DNA of 64,000 nucleotides from an uncultured bacterium (GCA_947383005.1 CANDBT010000015.1:1-64000); one strand, 5' to 3'. Positions 49,776-59,133 are shown, numbered from the stretch's first letter. Notes: generated by a model from the letters alone, not told the origin. Translations and numbers: made by a program.

Positions 49776-49804
49776 TTGATTTTTTGGAAAAAATGAGATA
49801 GAAT
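49776..49804 (+). promoter_or_regulatory. Putative sigma-A promoter of glnS
   Basis: -35 TTGATT (49776-49781), a 17-base spacer and -10 TAGAAT (49799-49804), 54 bases before glnS and just outside the family A repeat. No T-box leader is visible. Confidence 0.6.
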
Positions 49805-49857
49805 GTGGAAATGGTAATCCGAGTGGTAATCATATTGCAGGGAAAGGAACGGGAAAT

Positions 49858-51534
49858 ATGGAAAAGGATATAGAGAAAGAGCTGGTATCAAAAAATTTTA
49901 TTGAATCGGAGATTGAACGGGATTTGGCGGCGGGAGTTTATGACCATGTACAGACCCGTTTCCCGCCGGAGCCTAACGGTTATCTGCATATCGGCCACGC
50001 AAAGTCTATTTTGCTGAACTATGGCCTGGCGAAGAAATACAACGGCAAATTTAACATGAGATTTGACGACACCAATCCGACAAAGGAGAAAACCGAGTTT
50101 GTCCAGTCTATTTTGGATGATATCCACTGGCTGGGAGCAGATTATGAGAACCGTTTGTTTTTTGCCTCCAATTATTTTGAACAGATGTATGAATGCGCTG
50201 TGCTGCTGATTAAAAAGGGCAAAGCGTTTGTCTGCGATTTGAGTGCGGAAGAAATCAGAGAGTACAGAGGGGATTTCAAGACACCCGGCAAGGAAAGCCC
50301 TTACCGCAGCCGTTCGGTGGAAGAAAACCTGCGGCTGTTTGAAGAAATGAAAGAGGGGCGGTATGCGGATGGGGAAAAGGTGCTGCGGGCTAAAATTGAT
50401 ATGGCCTCCCCCAATATTAATATGCGGGACCCGGTGATTTATCGGGTTGCCCATATGAGTCACCATAATACGGGAGAGCGTTGGTGTATTTATCCCATGT
50501 ATGATTTTGCTCATCCCATAGAGGATGCGATTGAGCATATTACCCATTCTATTTGTACTTTGGAATTTGAAGACCACCGTCCGTTGTATGATTGGGTGGT
50601 GCGGGAATGTGAGTTTGAGAATCCCCCTCGCCAGATAGAATTTGCAAAGCTGTATCTGACTAATGTGGTGACAGGCAAGCGCTATATTAAGAAGCTGGTA
50701 GAGGACAAGGTCGTGGATGGATGGGATGATCCGCGTTTGGTGTCTATCGCTGCGCTGCGCCGGAGAGGGTATACGCCGGAGGCTATCCGTATGTTTGTGG
50801 ATTTGGTGGGAGTGGCGAAAGCTAACAGCTCCGTGGATTATGCCATGCTGGAATATTGTATCCGTGAGGATTTGAAGCTAAAGAAGCCTCGGATGATGGC
50901 GGTACTCAATCCGGTCAAGCTGGTGATTGACAATTATCCGGAGGGGCAGACAGAGATGCTTTCCGTGCCGAACAATCTTGAAAATCCCGAACTTGGCGCC
51001 CGGATGGTGGCCTTTGGCCGGGAACTCTACATTGAGCGTGAAGATTTTATGGAAAATCCGCCCAAAAAGTATTTCCGGCTTTTTCCGGGCAATGAGGTTC
51101 GCCTGATGGGTGCGTATTTTGTTACCTGTACAGGTGTGGAAAAGGATGAAAACGGGGAGATCAGCGTGATACATGCCACCTATGATCCGGAGACCAAGAG
51201 CGGTTCGGGATTTGAAGGCAGGAAGGTAAAAGGGACGATTCATTGGGTGCATGCCGATACGGCTAAAACGGTGGAATGCCGTCTCTACGAAAACATTGTT
51301 GACGAGGAAAAGGGAAAACTAAATGAGGACGGGTCTCTGAATTTGAATCCCAATTCTTTGCAGGTGGTGACAAACTGCAAGGTGGAACCGCTATTGGCAG
51401 AAGCGAGAGCTTATGACAGTTTTCAATTTGTCAGAAACGGTTTTTTCTGTGCGGACTGCAAAGACAGTAAAGAAGGGGCGCCGGTATTTAACCGGATCGT
51501 GTCGCTGAAATCTTCGTTTAAACTTCCTAAATAA
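49858..51534 (+). CDS. glnS: Glutaminyl-tRNA synthetase
   Basis: 558 residues. The class I HIGH motif is in [16 protein letters not shown], and [14 protein letters not shown] follows. The KMSKS region is [17 protein letters not shown], a variant, with [19 protein letters not shown] right after, as in GlnRS and not GluRS. An anticodon-binding beta-barrel domain forms the last 200 residues. It charges tRNA-Gln directly. Many Firmicutes lack GlnRS and use GluRS with GatCAB, so its presence suggests acquisition in this lineage. It is followed after 13 bases by a MocR-type regulator. Confidence 0.95.
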   Translation: MEKDIEKELVSKNFIESEIERDLAAGVYDHVQTRFPPEPNGYLHIGHAKSILLNYGLAKKYNGKFNMRFDDTNPTKEKTEFVQSILDDIHWLGADYENRLFFASNYFEQMYECAVLLIKKGKAFVCDLSAEEIREYRGDFKTPGKESPYRSRSVEENLRLFEEMKEGRYADGEKVLRAKIDMASPNINMRDPVIYRVAHMSHHNTGERWCIYPMYDFAHPIEDAIEHITHSICTLEFEDHRPLYDWVVRECEFENPPRQIEFAKLYLTNVVTGKRYIKKLVEDKVVDGWDDPRLVSIAALRRRGYTPEAIRMFVDLVGVAKANSSVDYAMLEYCIREDLKLKKPRMMAVLNPVKLVIDNYPEGQTEMLSVPNNLENPELGARMVAFGRELYIEREDFMENPPKKYFRLFPGNEVRLMGAYFVTCTGVEKDENGEISVIHATYDPETKSGSGFEGRKVKGTIHWVHADTAKTVECRLYENIVDEEKGKLNEDGSLNLNPNSLQVVTNCKVEPLLAEARAYDSFQFVRNGFFCADCKDSKEGAPVFNRIVSLKSSFKLPK

Positions 51535-51547
51535 GCGGTGGGGCAGA

Positions 51548-52972
51548 ATGGAAATATTGGTACCCATTGATTCTCAGAAGAAAAAACCGTTATATGAACA
51601 GATTTATGAATATATCCGCGGAGAAATCCGCTGCGGCGGCCTGAAAGCTTCAGACCGCCTTCCGTCCACCCGGATGCTGGCGGAGCATTTAAAAGTCAGC
51701 CGCAGTACTACCCAGATGGCCTATGACCAGCTTTTGGCGGAAGGATATATCGAAGCCCATCCCTGCAGGGGATATTTTGTGGCCCAGATGGAGGAACTGA
51801 CTGAAGTCGAGGCGCACATTGCCGGGGAAATGGAGATGGAAGGTGTGGAAGAAGCTGGGGAGACGGGAGAAAAACCGATTGACTTTTCGCCCCGCGGCAT
51901 CGATTTGGACAGCTTTCCTTTCCATATTTGGCGGAAGCTCAGCCGCAATACCCTGGTTGATGGTAATAAAGAATTTTTCCATTCGGGAAACCCTCAGGGA
52001 GAGCCGGGGTTTCGGGAAGCGATAGGCGCTTATCTCCATTCTGCCAGAGGCGTGGATTGCACGCCAGAACAGATTATTATTGGTGCAGGCAGCGAGTATT
52101 TGCTTATGCTTTTATCCCAGGTATTGGGAAGCAGCCGGAAAATTGCCATGGAAAATCCTACTTATAAGCAGGCATATCGGGTATTTGGCAGCCTGGGGTA
52201 CGATGTGTGCCCGGTGGAAATGGATGATTCCGGGATGAATCCGCGGCTGCTGGAAAGGGCAAAGGCCGATGTGGCTTATGTTATGCCTTCTCATCAGTTT
52301 CCGACAGGAATTGTCATGCCGGTGAGAAGACGTCTGGAACTGCTGCGATGGGCATCTGCGGGAGAGGGCGGGCAGGAGCGTTATTTGATTGAAGACGATT
52401 ATGACAGTGAATTTCGCTACAAAGGGAAGCCTATCCCGGCTCTGCAAGGAATGGACAAAAAAGGCTTGGTCATCTATCTGGGTACCTTTTCCAAAGCGGT
52501 TGCCCCGGCAATCCGTGTCAGTTATATGGTGCTCCCGCCTGTTCTTTTGAAACGTTATCAGGAACGGGCGGGTTTTTATGCTTCCACGGTGTCCCGCATT
52601 GATCAGAATATTTTATATCAATTTCTGGCTCAGGGCTATTTTGAACGTCATTTGAACCGCATGCGGTCGATATATAAGGCAAAGCATGATTGTTTCCTCA
52701 ACGCCGCCCGTTTGTTGGAAAAGGATTTTTCCATCAGCGGGGAATATGCCGGGCTGCATATCTTATTGACGGACAGGCGCGGGCGCACAGAAAAGGAACT
52801 GATTTCCCTGGCCCGTGAAAGAGGAGTCCGTGTCTATGGGATTAGCAGTTATCTGATCCATCCGGTTTCCGGCGGGCTGTCCTCGACAATCGTAGCCGGT
52901 TATGCAAATTTAAGCGAACAGGACATTATCCAGGGGGTAAAGCTGCTGGCGGAAAGCTGGAAAATCGAGTAG
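51548..52972 (+). CDS. MocR-type PLP-dependent transcriptional regulator (GntR family)
   Basis: 474 residues. A GntR winged helix-turn-helix lies at residues 8-75 (LYEQIYEYIRGEIRCGG, RLPSTRMLAEHLKVSRSTTQ). An acidic linker and an aminotransferase class I domain (from about residue 110) follow, with the PLP-binding Lys in GTFSKAVAPAIRVSYMVLPP and IEDDYDSEFRYKG. MocR regulators sense PLP or an amino-acid ligand and often control vitamin B6, GABA or transporter genes. No such target is adjacent. The TAG stop lies within the family B repeat. Confidence 0.93.
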   Translation: MEILVPIDSQKKKPLYEQIYEYIRGEIRCGGLKASDRLPSTRMLAEHLKVSRSTTQMAYDQLLAEGYIEAHPCRGYFVAQMEELTEVEAHIAGEMEMEGVEEAGETGEKPIDFSPRGIDLDSFPFHIWRKLSRNTLVDGNKEFFHSGNPQGEPGFREAIGAYLHSARGVDCTPEQIIIGAGSEYLLMLLSQVLGSSRKIAMENPTYKQAYRVFGSLGYDVCPVEMDDSGMNPRLLERAKADVAYVMPSHQFPTGIVMPVRRRLELLRWASAGEGGQERYLIEDDYDSEFRYKGKPIPALQGMDKKGLVIYLGTFSKAVAPAIRVSYMVLPPVLLKRYQERAGFYASTVSRIDQNILYQFLAQGYFERHLNRMRSIYKAKHDCFLNAARLLEKDFSISGEYAGLHILLTDRRGRTEKELISLARERGVRVYGISSYLIHPVSGGLSSTIVAGYANLSEQDIIQGVKLLAESWKIE

Positions 52973-53032
52973 GGAAGAGCTGTCTCCCCCTGCTCGCCGC
53001 GCCCAAAGGACGCCCGTGTGCATAAAAAAAGA
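52966..53032. repeat. Intergenic repeat, family B (copy 2)
   Basis: ATCGAGTAGGGAAG, then CCCCCTGCTCGCCGCGCC and GCCCGTGTGCATAAAAAA form the reverse complement of the element at 22272-22366, lacking that copy's inner hairpin. It overlaps the last codons and the stop of the MocR gene. Confidence 0.8.
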
Positions 53033-53115
53033 ATTTTGTTTGTTCCGGGAGGGCGTTGTGGCCCGGATTATGAATAAATTGTAAATATCTGTTGTGCAGG
53101 ATATCTGTCATACAA

Positions 53116-53163
53116 AAAGAGCAAGGTAAACCGTCTGGCAGCAGGCGGCTTGTCTTGCTCTTT
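53116..53163. terminator. Bidirectional terminator between the MocR and LEA-like genes
   Basis: AAAGAGCAAG (53116-53125) pairs with CTTGCTCTTT (53154-53163), with an imperfect inner CCG/CGG hairpin. A-rich and T-rich flanks allow termination on both strands between convergent genes. Confidence 0.7.
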
Positions 53164-53178
53164 GTTTGAAGGCAAATC

Positions 53179-53748
53179 TTATTGTTTGTCGGGGTTGGGG
53201 TCTTCCGTAATGATGGTGGCCGCTTTTTCGGCAGCGTCCGAAACGTCTTTGGCAACGTCGGCAGCCTTCCCGAGGGCTTCTGCGGAAGCGTCTGCTGCTG
53301 CCTTTGCAGCATCACCGGCGGTTTCCTGAGCCATATCTATGATATCTTCGGCTTTTTCGGCCGTATCCTCTGCGGTTTTTGCAAATGTGGCTTTGGCGGC
53401 CGAAGCAGAGTCGGCGGCGGCGCTCATCGCATCACGCGCTGTGTCGGTCACGATAGCGGCAGCATCTTTGACTACATTTTTTGCCGCTCCGGCAGCGCCT
53501 TTGACAGCAGATAGTACATCTCCGGCAGCTACCAGGAATTCGTCCTTGTCTGCATGGAGAGATACGTAGTTACGGTTCATCGTGCTGTCCGGCACAGGTG
53601 TTTCCTCTTCCTTATTTTCTTCGAAATCGTGGAAATCCTCATCCAGCTCTTTGTTGAAAGAACGGTATTTCTTGAAATAAGAGATCCCTGCGACTGCAGC
53701 GCCGGCGACAGCGGCCAGCGCTAAAATTTTACCCGCTTTTTTTGCCAT
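53179..53748 (-). CDS. LEA-like/YtxH-like Ala-rich amphipathic protein
   Basis: 189 residues, RBS AAAGGAG. An N-terminal hydrophobic helix (KILALAAVAGAAVAGISYF, residues 7-25) resembles a signal anchor as in YtxH-type stress proteins. An acidic stretch follows at about 27-55. Residues 75-175 are Ala/Lys/Asp-rich, with 11-residue-like periodicity (AAKNVVKDAAAIVTDTARDA, AEKAEDIIDMAQETAGDAAK) as in late-embryogenesis-abundant proteins. Such proteins protect against desiccation or membrane stress. Function in this organism is inferred only. The acidic end EDPNPDKQ is unstructured. Confidence 0.75.
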   Translation of the reverse strand: MAKKAGKILALAAVAGAAVAGISYFKKYRSFNKELDEDFHDFEENKEEETPVPDSTMNRNYVSLHADKDEFLVAAGDVLSAVKGAAGAAKNVVKDAAAIVTDTARDAMSAAADSASAAKATFAKTAEDTAEKAEDIIDMAQETAGDAAKAAADASAEALGKAADVAKDVSDAAEKAATIITEDPNPDKQ

Positions 53749-53902
53749 AGTGGTGCTCCTTTCCTTGGTTCCAGTTTACTAAAGGATATTGTAATACGAA
53801 AGTAAAAAAAAAGAAAGGGGACAAGTGAAAAAAATTTAGGTTTACGGCCAATGTCAGTTAGGTTAAGAACTTTAAAAATCGAATAGATAATCAGAAAAAT
53901 GC

Positions 53903-54310
53903 TTGCTTGAGTCATCAAGGACTGATGAATACGATGTTCCACTGGCAAAAGCAAGTGCGAAAGACTATTATAAAGAGATGCTAAGTACCATCCAGGGAGT
54001 TATGTCTGTGCTTAAAGACAATCCTGCCTTGGGCTTTGCCGTTGTGACCGGCTGTCTGCAGATTGTTAAAGAAAGTATCTTCGCCGGCACAAATAATTTT
54101 GTGTCAGATACAATTTCGGATTCTTGTCTGGATGAATATTTTGGATTTATTCAGGCAGATGTTGATAAAATACTGTCGGATACGGAGCTTAATGCCCATG
54201 CGGACGAGATCAAAGAATGGTACGATGGATACCACTTTGGTGAACATGATGTTTACTGCCCTTGGGATGTGATGAACCATGTGAGAAAGCAAGTAAAAGG
54301 CTCAGCGTAG
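53903..54310 (+). pseudogene. Remnant of an AAA-ATPase-like (PF09820-type) protein
   Basis: A 135-codon open stretch that begins at the Walker B region (DEYDVPLAKA) and continues with FAVVTGCLQIVKESIFAGTN, DEYFGFIQADVDKIL and EIKEWYDGYHFGEHDVYCPWD, all characteristic of AAA-ATPase_like/PD-(D/E)XK_9 proteins of clostridia. The P-loop part is missing upstream and the C-terminal nuclease part is missing downstream. No RBS precedes it. It is a decayed internal fragment of a gene normally 500-600 codons long. Such genes are numerous and mobile-like in gut clostridia. Confidence 0.8.
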
Positions 54311-54402
54311 CACTACTACGCCTCCGCTTTTTAGAATTTTTAACGCCGCCCATAACGTATCAATAAACCTGTTCTGAGCAATCAGGTTATAAAGAAAATA
54401 AG

Positions 54403-54619
54403 ACGTTGGTTAATGATTGGTTAAATCAGAAGAAGCCAATGATTACCCTCGTCAACCCACGCCGGTTTTATGCTGATTGCCGAAAACCACTTAATTCCCC
54501 GGTTTTGCAAGCGTAAGATTGGCGGCATTACGGAAGCGGATATCCAGAATTACATATCCTATCTCCGAAGGCTCATAATTGTGGGGCAAATTGATAAGAC
54601 CATGTTTTGCCTGTCTTAA
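54403..54619 (+). pseudogene. Remnant of a tyrosine recombinase/integrase N-terminal domain
   Basis: Too broken to be an ORF. Frame starting 54403 gives LVNDWLNQKKPMIT; a +1 shift near 54446 then gives STHAGFMLIAENHLIPRFCK and RKIGGITEADIQNYISYLRR, ending at the TAA 54617-54619. The pattern (DWL..KK...ST....IENHLIPxFGxxxIxxITxxDIQxYIxxL) is that of the SAM-like core-binding domain of phage and Tn916-type integrases. The catalytic domain is absent. Together with the ATPase fragment it marks a former insertion site. Confidence 0.6.
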
Positions 54620-54711
54620 ATTCCGCATAATTTGGTTTGTACAAGAATAGGATGATTTGGGGCTCATCGGATAAATCAATCAAATGCGTTGGCAATCTAT
54701 GGAGGTGGAGG

Positions 54712-56037
54712 ATGGCAAAACAAAATCATATCTATGGGCTGATGGCGGGAATTACCATCGGTTTTGCTTTTTGGGGAAGTTCAAATGTCGGGGCGCCTCA
54801 GGCACGGGAGGCGGTCATATCCGCCGAACAGCCTGTTCGTGTGTTAGAGCCTTTGGATGACGCTCAGGAGGATTCGCTGTCTCTTCACGCTTTGTCTGCC
54901 GTATTGATGGATGGGGATTCCGGCCGTATTCTCTATGAAAAGCAGGGAGACGTATTTCGCCCGATGGCCAGCACGACGAAAATTATGACTTGCATCCTGG
55001 CTTTGGAGGAAGGAAATCTATCAGATATCTGCACGGTATCCGATGTGGCTGCGTCTCAGCCCAAGGTTCATTTGGGGGCTTCGCGGGGAACACAATTTTA
55101 TCTCAAAGACCTGTTGTATTCCCTGATGCTGGAATCTCATAATGATTCAGCCGTAATTATCGCTGAACATTTGGGCGGAAGTGTGGAAGGCTTTGCCCGG
55201 ATGATGAATGAAAAGGCGAAGGAGATCGGGTGTGAGAATACTTGTTTTGTCACACCCAACGGTTTGGATGCTATGTATACCACACCGGACGGAAAGCAGC
55301 TTACCCATGGCACTACTGCTGCCGACCTGGCAAAAATCATGTGCTACTGTGCCAGGAAATCTCCTAAGCGGAATGAATTTTTGGCAATTACTCAGACGGC
55401 TGGCTATACTTTTTCCGACACAGAGGGAAAGGGGGATTATTCCTGCGTGAACCACAATGCTTTTTTGACTATGATGGACGGCGTGCTGTGCGGAAAAACC
55501 GGTTTTACCAATGGGGCGGGCTATTCTTATGTGGCGGCGTTGGAAGATGACGGAAGGACTTTTGTATTGGCTCTTTTAGGGAGCGGATGGCCTCCCCATA
55601 AAACTTATAAATGGGCAGATGCCAGGACATTGTTTGATTACGGGAAAAACAGGTACCATTTTCGGGATGTCTATGAAGAACCTCAATTCAGGCCCGTTCC
55701 GGTGCTGAACGGAATCCCGCCTCTAAAGCCGGGGGACACAAACCGGCAGTTGATCGGCAGTCCGGCAACAATTACCCTGACAACCGGTCTTCCCGATTCG
55801 CAGAAACATCTGGAGATTTTGCTGGCAGAAAGCGAACAGGTACAGCAAAAAACGGAAATTCCCGCTGCCGTGGAGGCGCCGGTGCATAAAGGAGAGGTTA
55901 TCGGGCGCATTACTTATCTGTTGAACGGGGAAGCCATCGAAACCTATCCCCTTTATGCAGGCCAGTCCGTATCGCGCATAGATCTTTTGTACTGCATAGA
56001 GCAGATCTGGCTGCGGTTTTGCTTTTGTGACGGTTGA
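54712..56037 (+). CDS. D-alanyl-D-alanine carboxypeptidase (penicillin-binding protein 5/DacF-like)
   Basis: 441 residues from the ATG at 54712, behind GGAGGTGGAGG. A signal peptide covers about residues 1-28 (LMAGITIGFAFWGSS). Peptidase S11 motifs are: SxxK in MASTTKIMT, SxN in LESHNDS, and KTG in LCGKTGFTNGAG. A PBP5 C-terminal beta domain follows and the protein ends in a hydrophobic segment (IDLLYCIEQIWLRFCF) that may act as membrane anchor. It removes the terminal D-Ala of peptidoglycan pentapeptides outside the membrane. It could be vegetative or sporulation-linked (DacF/DacB); not decidable here. Confidence 0.92.
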   Translation: MAKQNHIYGLMAGITIGFAFWGSSNVGAPQAREAVISAEQPVRVLEPLDDAQEDSLSLHALSAVLMDGDSGRILYEKQGDVFRPMASTTKIMTCILALEEGNLSDICTVSDVAASQPKVHLGASRGTQFYLKDLLYSLMLESHNDSAVIIAEHLGGSVEGFARMMNEKAKEIGCENTCFVTPNGLDAMYTTPDGKQLTHGTTAADLAKIMCYCARKSPKRNEFLAITQTAGYTFSDTEGKGDYSCVNHNAFLTMMDGVLCGKTGFTNGAGYSYVAALEDDGRTFVLALLGSGWPPHKTYKWADARTLFDYGKNRYHFRDVYEEPQFRPVPVLNGIPPLKPGDTNRQLIGSPATITLTTGLPDSQKHLEILLAESEQVQQKTEIPAAVEAPVHKGEVIGRITYLLNGEAIETYPLYAGQSVSRIDLLYCIEQIWLRFCFCDG

Positions 56038-56140
56038 GGTGTTCGCGGCCCTGCCGTTCACCCTGCCGGACAACAAGGAGAATGCACATAATGGCCGGAA
56101 TCTGGGCCACCCGGTTTTTTAGCGAAACAGCCAATAACTC

Positions 56141-56169
56141 TTGATAAATGGTTTTTACTATGATAAGAT
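56141..56169 (+). promoter_or_regulatory. Putative promoter of the 50-residue gene and alaS
   Basis: -35 TTGATA (56141-56146), a 17-base spacer and -10 TAAGAT (56164-56169), about 75 bases before the small gene. No T-box (no AGGGTGG element) is present in the leader. Confidence 0.5.
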
Positions 56170-56242
56170 ATTAAGGCGAATGCAACAGTTTTTGGGTATT
56201 TCAAGAGAATACTCTCAATAATAAATGGAGGCGATCACAGGA

Positions 56243-56395
56243 ATGGAAATAAGCAGATTTTTAGTCAGTTTCGGCGTTAATGGTTTAAAGGCATTGATTT
56301 TCGCGCTGCTTGCTTACGGAGGGATTATCCTGGGCAAAAAGTACAGAGACAGCCGGGATGCAAAGAAGGCTGCCGAAAGCCAGGAAGGCAAATAG
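56243..56395 (+). CDS. 50-residue single-span membrane protein upstream of alaS
   Basis: ATG at 56243 with GGAGGCGAT and CAGGA upstream. The product has one hydrophobic helix at about residues 15-31 (LKALIFALLAYGGIILG) followed by a basic and then mixed-charge tail (KKYRDSRDAKKAAESQEGK). No known domain. It ends 26 bases before alaS and lies behind the shared promoter. Codon pattern, RBS and clear TM/charge layout support a real gene. Confidence 0.65.
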   Translation: MEISRFLVSFGVNGLKALIFALLAYGGIILGKKYRDSRDAKKAAESQEGK

Positions 56396-56421
56396 GCGAA
56401 AGACATCGGAGGATATAAAAC

Positions 56422-59067
56422 GTGAAGAAATATGGCGTAAATGAATTGAGGAGAATGTTTCTGGAATTTTTTCAAAGCAAGGGCCATCTGGCGATGAAAA
56501 GCTTTTCGCTGGTTCCTCATAATGACAACAGCCTGCTGCTGATTAATTCAGGCATGGCTCCGTTAAAACCTTATTTTACCGGACAGGAGATTCCGCCATG
56601 CCGGAGAGTGACTACCTGTCAGAAATGTATTCGGACCGGAGATATTGAGAATATCGGCAAAACCGCACGGCACGGGACTTTTTTTGAGATGCTGGGCAAC
56701 TTTTCTTTTGGCGATTACTTTAAAGACGAAGCGATTCACTGGTCTTGGGAATTTTTGACCGAGGTTGTGGGGTTGGATGCCGGACGTCTGTATCCGTCGG
56801 TATATCTGGACGATGACGAGGCATTTAATATTTGGCATAAGGAGATTGGTATCCCTGAGGAGAGAATTTTCCGTTTTGGCAAAGAGGACAACTTCTGGGA
56901 ACACGGCGCAGGCCCCTGCGGCCCCTGTTCGGAGATATATTATGACCGGGGCGAGAAGTACGGGTGCGGGAAACCCGGCTGTACGGTGGGCTGTGACTGT
57001 GACCGCTATATCGAGGTATGGAATAATGTGTTTACCCAGTTTGATAATGACGGCCATGGCAATTACAGTGAACTGAAACAGAAAAACATCGACACAGGCA
57101 TGGGACTGGAGCGTCTGGCGGTAGTGGTTCAGGATGTGGATTCCTTATTCACGGTAGACACCAATAAGGCGCTGATGGATCAGGTATGTGCTTTAGCCCA
57201 TACAGAGTATCTGTTGGATGAAAAGAAAGATGTGTCGTTAAGGATTATTGCTGATCATGTTAAATCCTGTACTTTTATGGTGTCTGACGGGATTATGCCT
57301 TCTAACGAAGGGCGCGGATATGTATTGCGGCGGCTTTTGCGCCGGGCGGCCCGCCATGGCAGGCTTTTGGGTATTGAAGGGCGTTTTATGGACAGGCTTT
57401 CCGAGACGGTTATCGCCCTTTCCCAAGATGGGTATCCTGAGCTGGAAGAGAAAAAGGCGATGATCCTTAAGGTCCTGGCTGAGGAAGAGGGCAAGTTCAA
57501 TCGTACGATTGACCAGGGCTTGCTGATTTTGGCGGAGATGGAAGCGGAGATGGCAAAGAACGGCGAAACCATCCTTTCCGGCGCTAATGCTTTTAAATTA
57601 TATGATACTTACGGTTTTCCGCTCGATTTGACCGTTGAAATTTTGGCAGAAAAGAATATGGCTGTAGATGAAGAAGGTTTCCAGGAGGCGATGAAAGAGC
57701 AGCGGTTAAAAGCCAGAAAAGCCAGGAAAACGACCAACTATATGGGAGCCGACGTTACGGTTTATCAGTCTATTCCCGCAAAGATTACCACTGTCTTTGT
57801 CGGATATGGCAAGCTTTCTCATGATTCCCGCATTTCCGTGCTGACTACGGAAAATGAGCTGGTGGAAGCGCTGACGGACGGGCAGAAGGGAACCGTTATT
57901 GTGGAGGAGACCCCGTTTTACGGCACCATGGGCGGACAGGCCGGGGATACCGGGCTGATTGAGAGCGCCGGAGGCTGTTTTCAGGTAGAGGATACTATTC
58001 ATCTGCAGGGCGGAAAGGTAGGCCATGTGGGCAAGATGGTTTCCGGTATGTTTGCCGTAGGCGATACGGTTACGCTGAAGGTAGATACGAAAAGCCGCTG
58101 CTCGACAGAGAAGAATCACAGCGCCACCCATCTGCTGCAGAAAGCTTTGCGGATTGTATTGGGCGATCATGTGGAGCAGGCCGGCTCTTTGGTGACTCCG
58201 GATCGTTTGCGGTTTGATTTTACGCATTTTTCGGCGATGAGTCCGGAGGAATTGCAGGATGTTGAGAATTTGGTCAACCAAGAAATCCAGAATGACCTGG
58301 ATGTGACGACGCAGGAGATGAGTCTGGATGAAGCGAAAAAAACAGGCGCTATGGCGCTTTTTGGCGAAAAATATGGCGAAACGGTACGTGTGGTCAAGAT
58401 GGGCGGTTTCTCTACCGAGCTTTGCGGTGGGACTCATGTGGATCATACTGGTGAGATCCGCTCGTTCAAGATCCTCTCTGAAGCAGGAATCGCTTCCGGC
58501 GTCCGCCGTATCGAGGCGCTGACGGGAGAGGGCCTGGCCGCCTATTATCAGAAGACCGAAAAAGAACTGCACGAGGCGGCAAGGGCTGCAAAGACGACCC
58601 CATCAGAGCTGAAATCCCGGATTGAGGCGCTGATGGAAGAAATTCGCGTCCTCCATGCAGAAAATGAAAAGCTGAAAAGCCGTTTGGCAAAGGAATCGCT
58701 GGGCGATGTGATGGATCAGGTGAGGGAAGTCAACGGAATTAAAATACTTGCTTCCCGGGTAAGCGACGTGGATATGAACGGTTTGCGTGAACTGGGCGAT
58801 CAGCTTAAGGATAAGCTGGGCGAAGGGATAATTGTGCTGGCTTCCGTCCTTGACGGAAAAGTCAGTCTGATGGCTACAGCGACCGACGGGGCGCAAAAGA
58901 AAGGCGCTCATGCCGGAAATTTGATCAAAGCTATTGCCTCATTGGTAGGCGGAGGCGGCGGAGGCCGTCCCAATATGGCTCAGGCAGGGGGGAAGAACCC
59001 GAACGGAGTGGATGCCGCCTTGGAAAAAGCTTATGAGACAGCGGCGCAGCAAGTCGGCATGGTGTGA
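56422..59067 (+). CDS. alaS: Alanyl-tRNA synthetase
   Basis: 881 residues with a GTG start behind GGAGGATA. Class II catalytic core: MFLEFFQSKGHLAMKS and FFEMLGNFSFGDYFK. The editing domain has HSATHLLQKALR and ELCGGTHVDHTG with the zinc-binding His and Cys residues. The C-terminal C-Ala/DHHA1 region ends in GGGGGGRPNMAQAGGKNP. It charges tRNA-Ala and clears mischarged Ser/Gly. Length is normal. The TGA stop is followed by GAACGGTAA, resembling the family A repeat end. Confidence 0.98.
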   Translation: MKKYGVNELRRMFLEFFQSKGHLAMKSFSLVPHNDNSLLLINSGMAPLKPYFTGQEIPPCRRVTTCQKCIRTGDIENIGKTARHGTFFEMLGNFSFGDYFKDEAIHWSWEFLTEVVGLDAGRLYPSVYLDDDEAFNIWHKEIGIPEERIFRFGKEDNFWEHGAGPCGPCSEIYYDRGEKYGCGKPGCTVGCDCDRYIEVWNNVFTQFDNDGHGNYSELKQKNIDTGMGLERLAVVVQDVDSLFTVDTNKALMDQVCALAHTEYLLDEKKDVSLRIIADHVKSCTFMVSDGIMPSNEGRGYVLRRLLRRAARHGRLLGIEGRFMDRLSETVIALSQDGYPELEEKKAMILKVLAEEEGKFNRTIDQGLLILAEMEAEMAKNGETILSGANAFKLYDTYGFPLDLTVEILAEKNMAVDEEGFQEAMKEQRLKARKARKTTNYMGADVTVYQSIPAKITTVFVGYGKLSHDSRISVLTTENELVEALTDGQKGTVIVEETPFYGTMGGQAGDTGLIESAGGCFQVEDTIHLQGGKVGHVGKMVSGMFAVGDTVTLKVDTKSRCSTEKNHSATHLLQKALRIVLGDHVEQAGSLVTPDRLRFDFTHFSAMSPEELQDVENLVNQEIQNDLDVTTQEMSLDEAKKTGAMALFGEKYGETVRVVKMGGFSTELCGGTHVDHTGEIRSFKILSEAGIASGVRRIEALTGEGLAAYYQKTEKELHEAARAAKTTPSELKSRIEALMEEIRVLHAENEKLKSRLAKESLGDVMDQVREVNGIKILASRVSDVDMNGLRELGDQLKDKLGEGIIVLASVLDGKVSLMATATDGAQKKGAHAGNLIKAIASLVGGGGGGRPNMAQAGGKNPNGVDAALEKAYETAAQQVGMV

Positions 59068-59105
59068 ACGGTAAAACAAAATTCCCCAGGATTTGCAAAA
59101 AATAG

Positions 59106-59133
59106 TTGACGTATGAGGAATTTATGCTATAAT
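59106..59133 (+). promoter_or_regulatory. Sigma-A promoter of rpsU
   Basis: -35 TTGACG (59106-59111), a 16-base spacer and a perfect -10 TATAAT (59128-59133), 77 bases upstream of rpsU. Confidence 0.75.

Larger units (their letters stand above)
53749..54711. other. Decayed accessory segment without intact genes
   Basis: The gap between the LEA-like gene and the carboxypeptidase gene contains only the two fragments annotated separately. The remaining sequence (54311-54402 and 54620-54711) shows no coding signal beyond the carboxypeptidase RBS. Confidence 0.7.

Noticed and set aside
49766..49857. A T-box leader before glnS
   Set aside because: Only 92 bases with an ordinary promoter; too short and without the T-box element.
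53749..54711. A prophage or complete integrative element
   Set aside because: Only two small decayed fragments; no structural, replication or transfer genes.
56038..56421. A T-box leader before alaS
   Set aside because: No AGGGTGG antiterminator element, specifier loop or terminator-antiterminator pair is visible; the space is mostly taken by a small gene.
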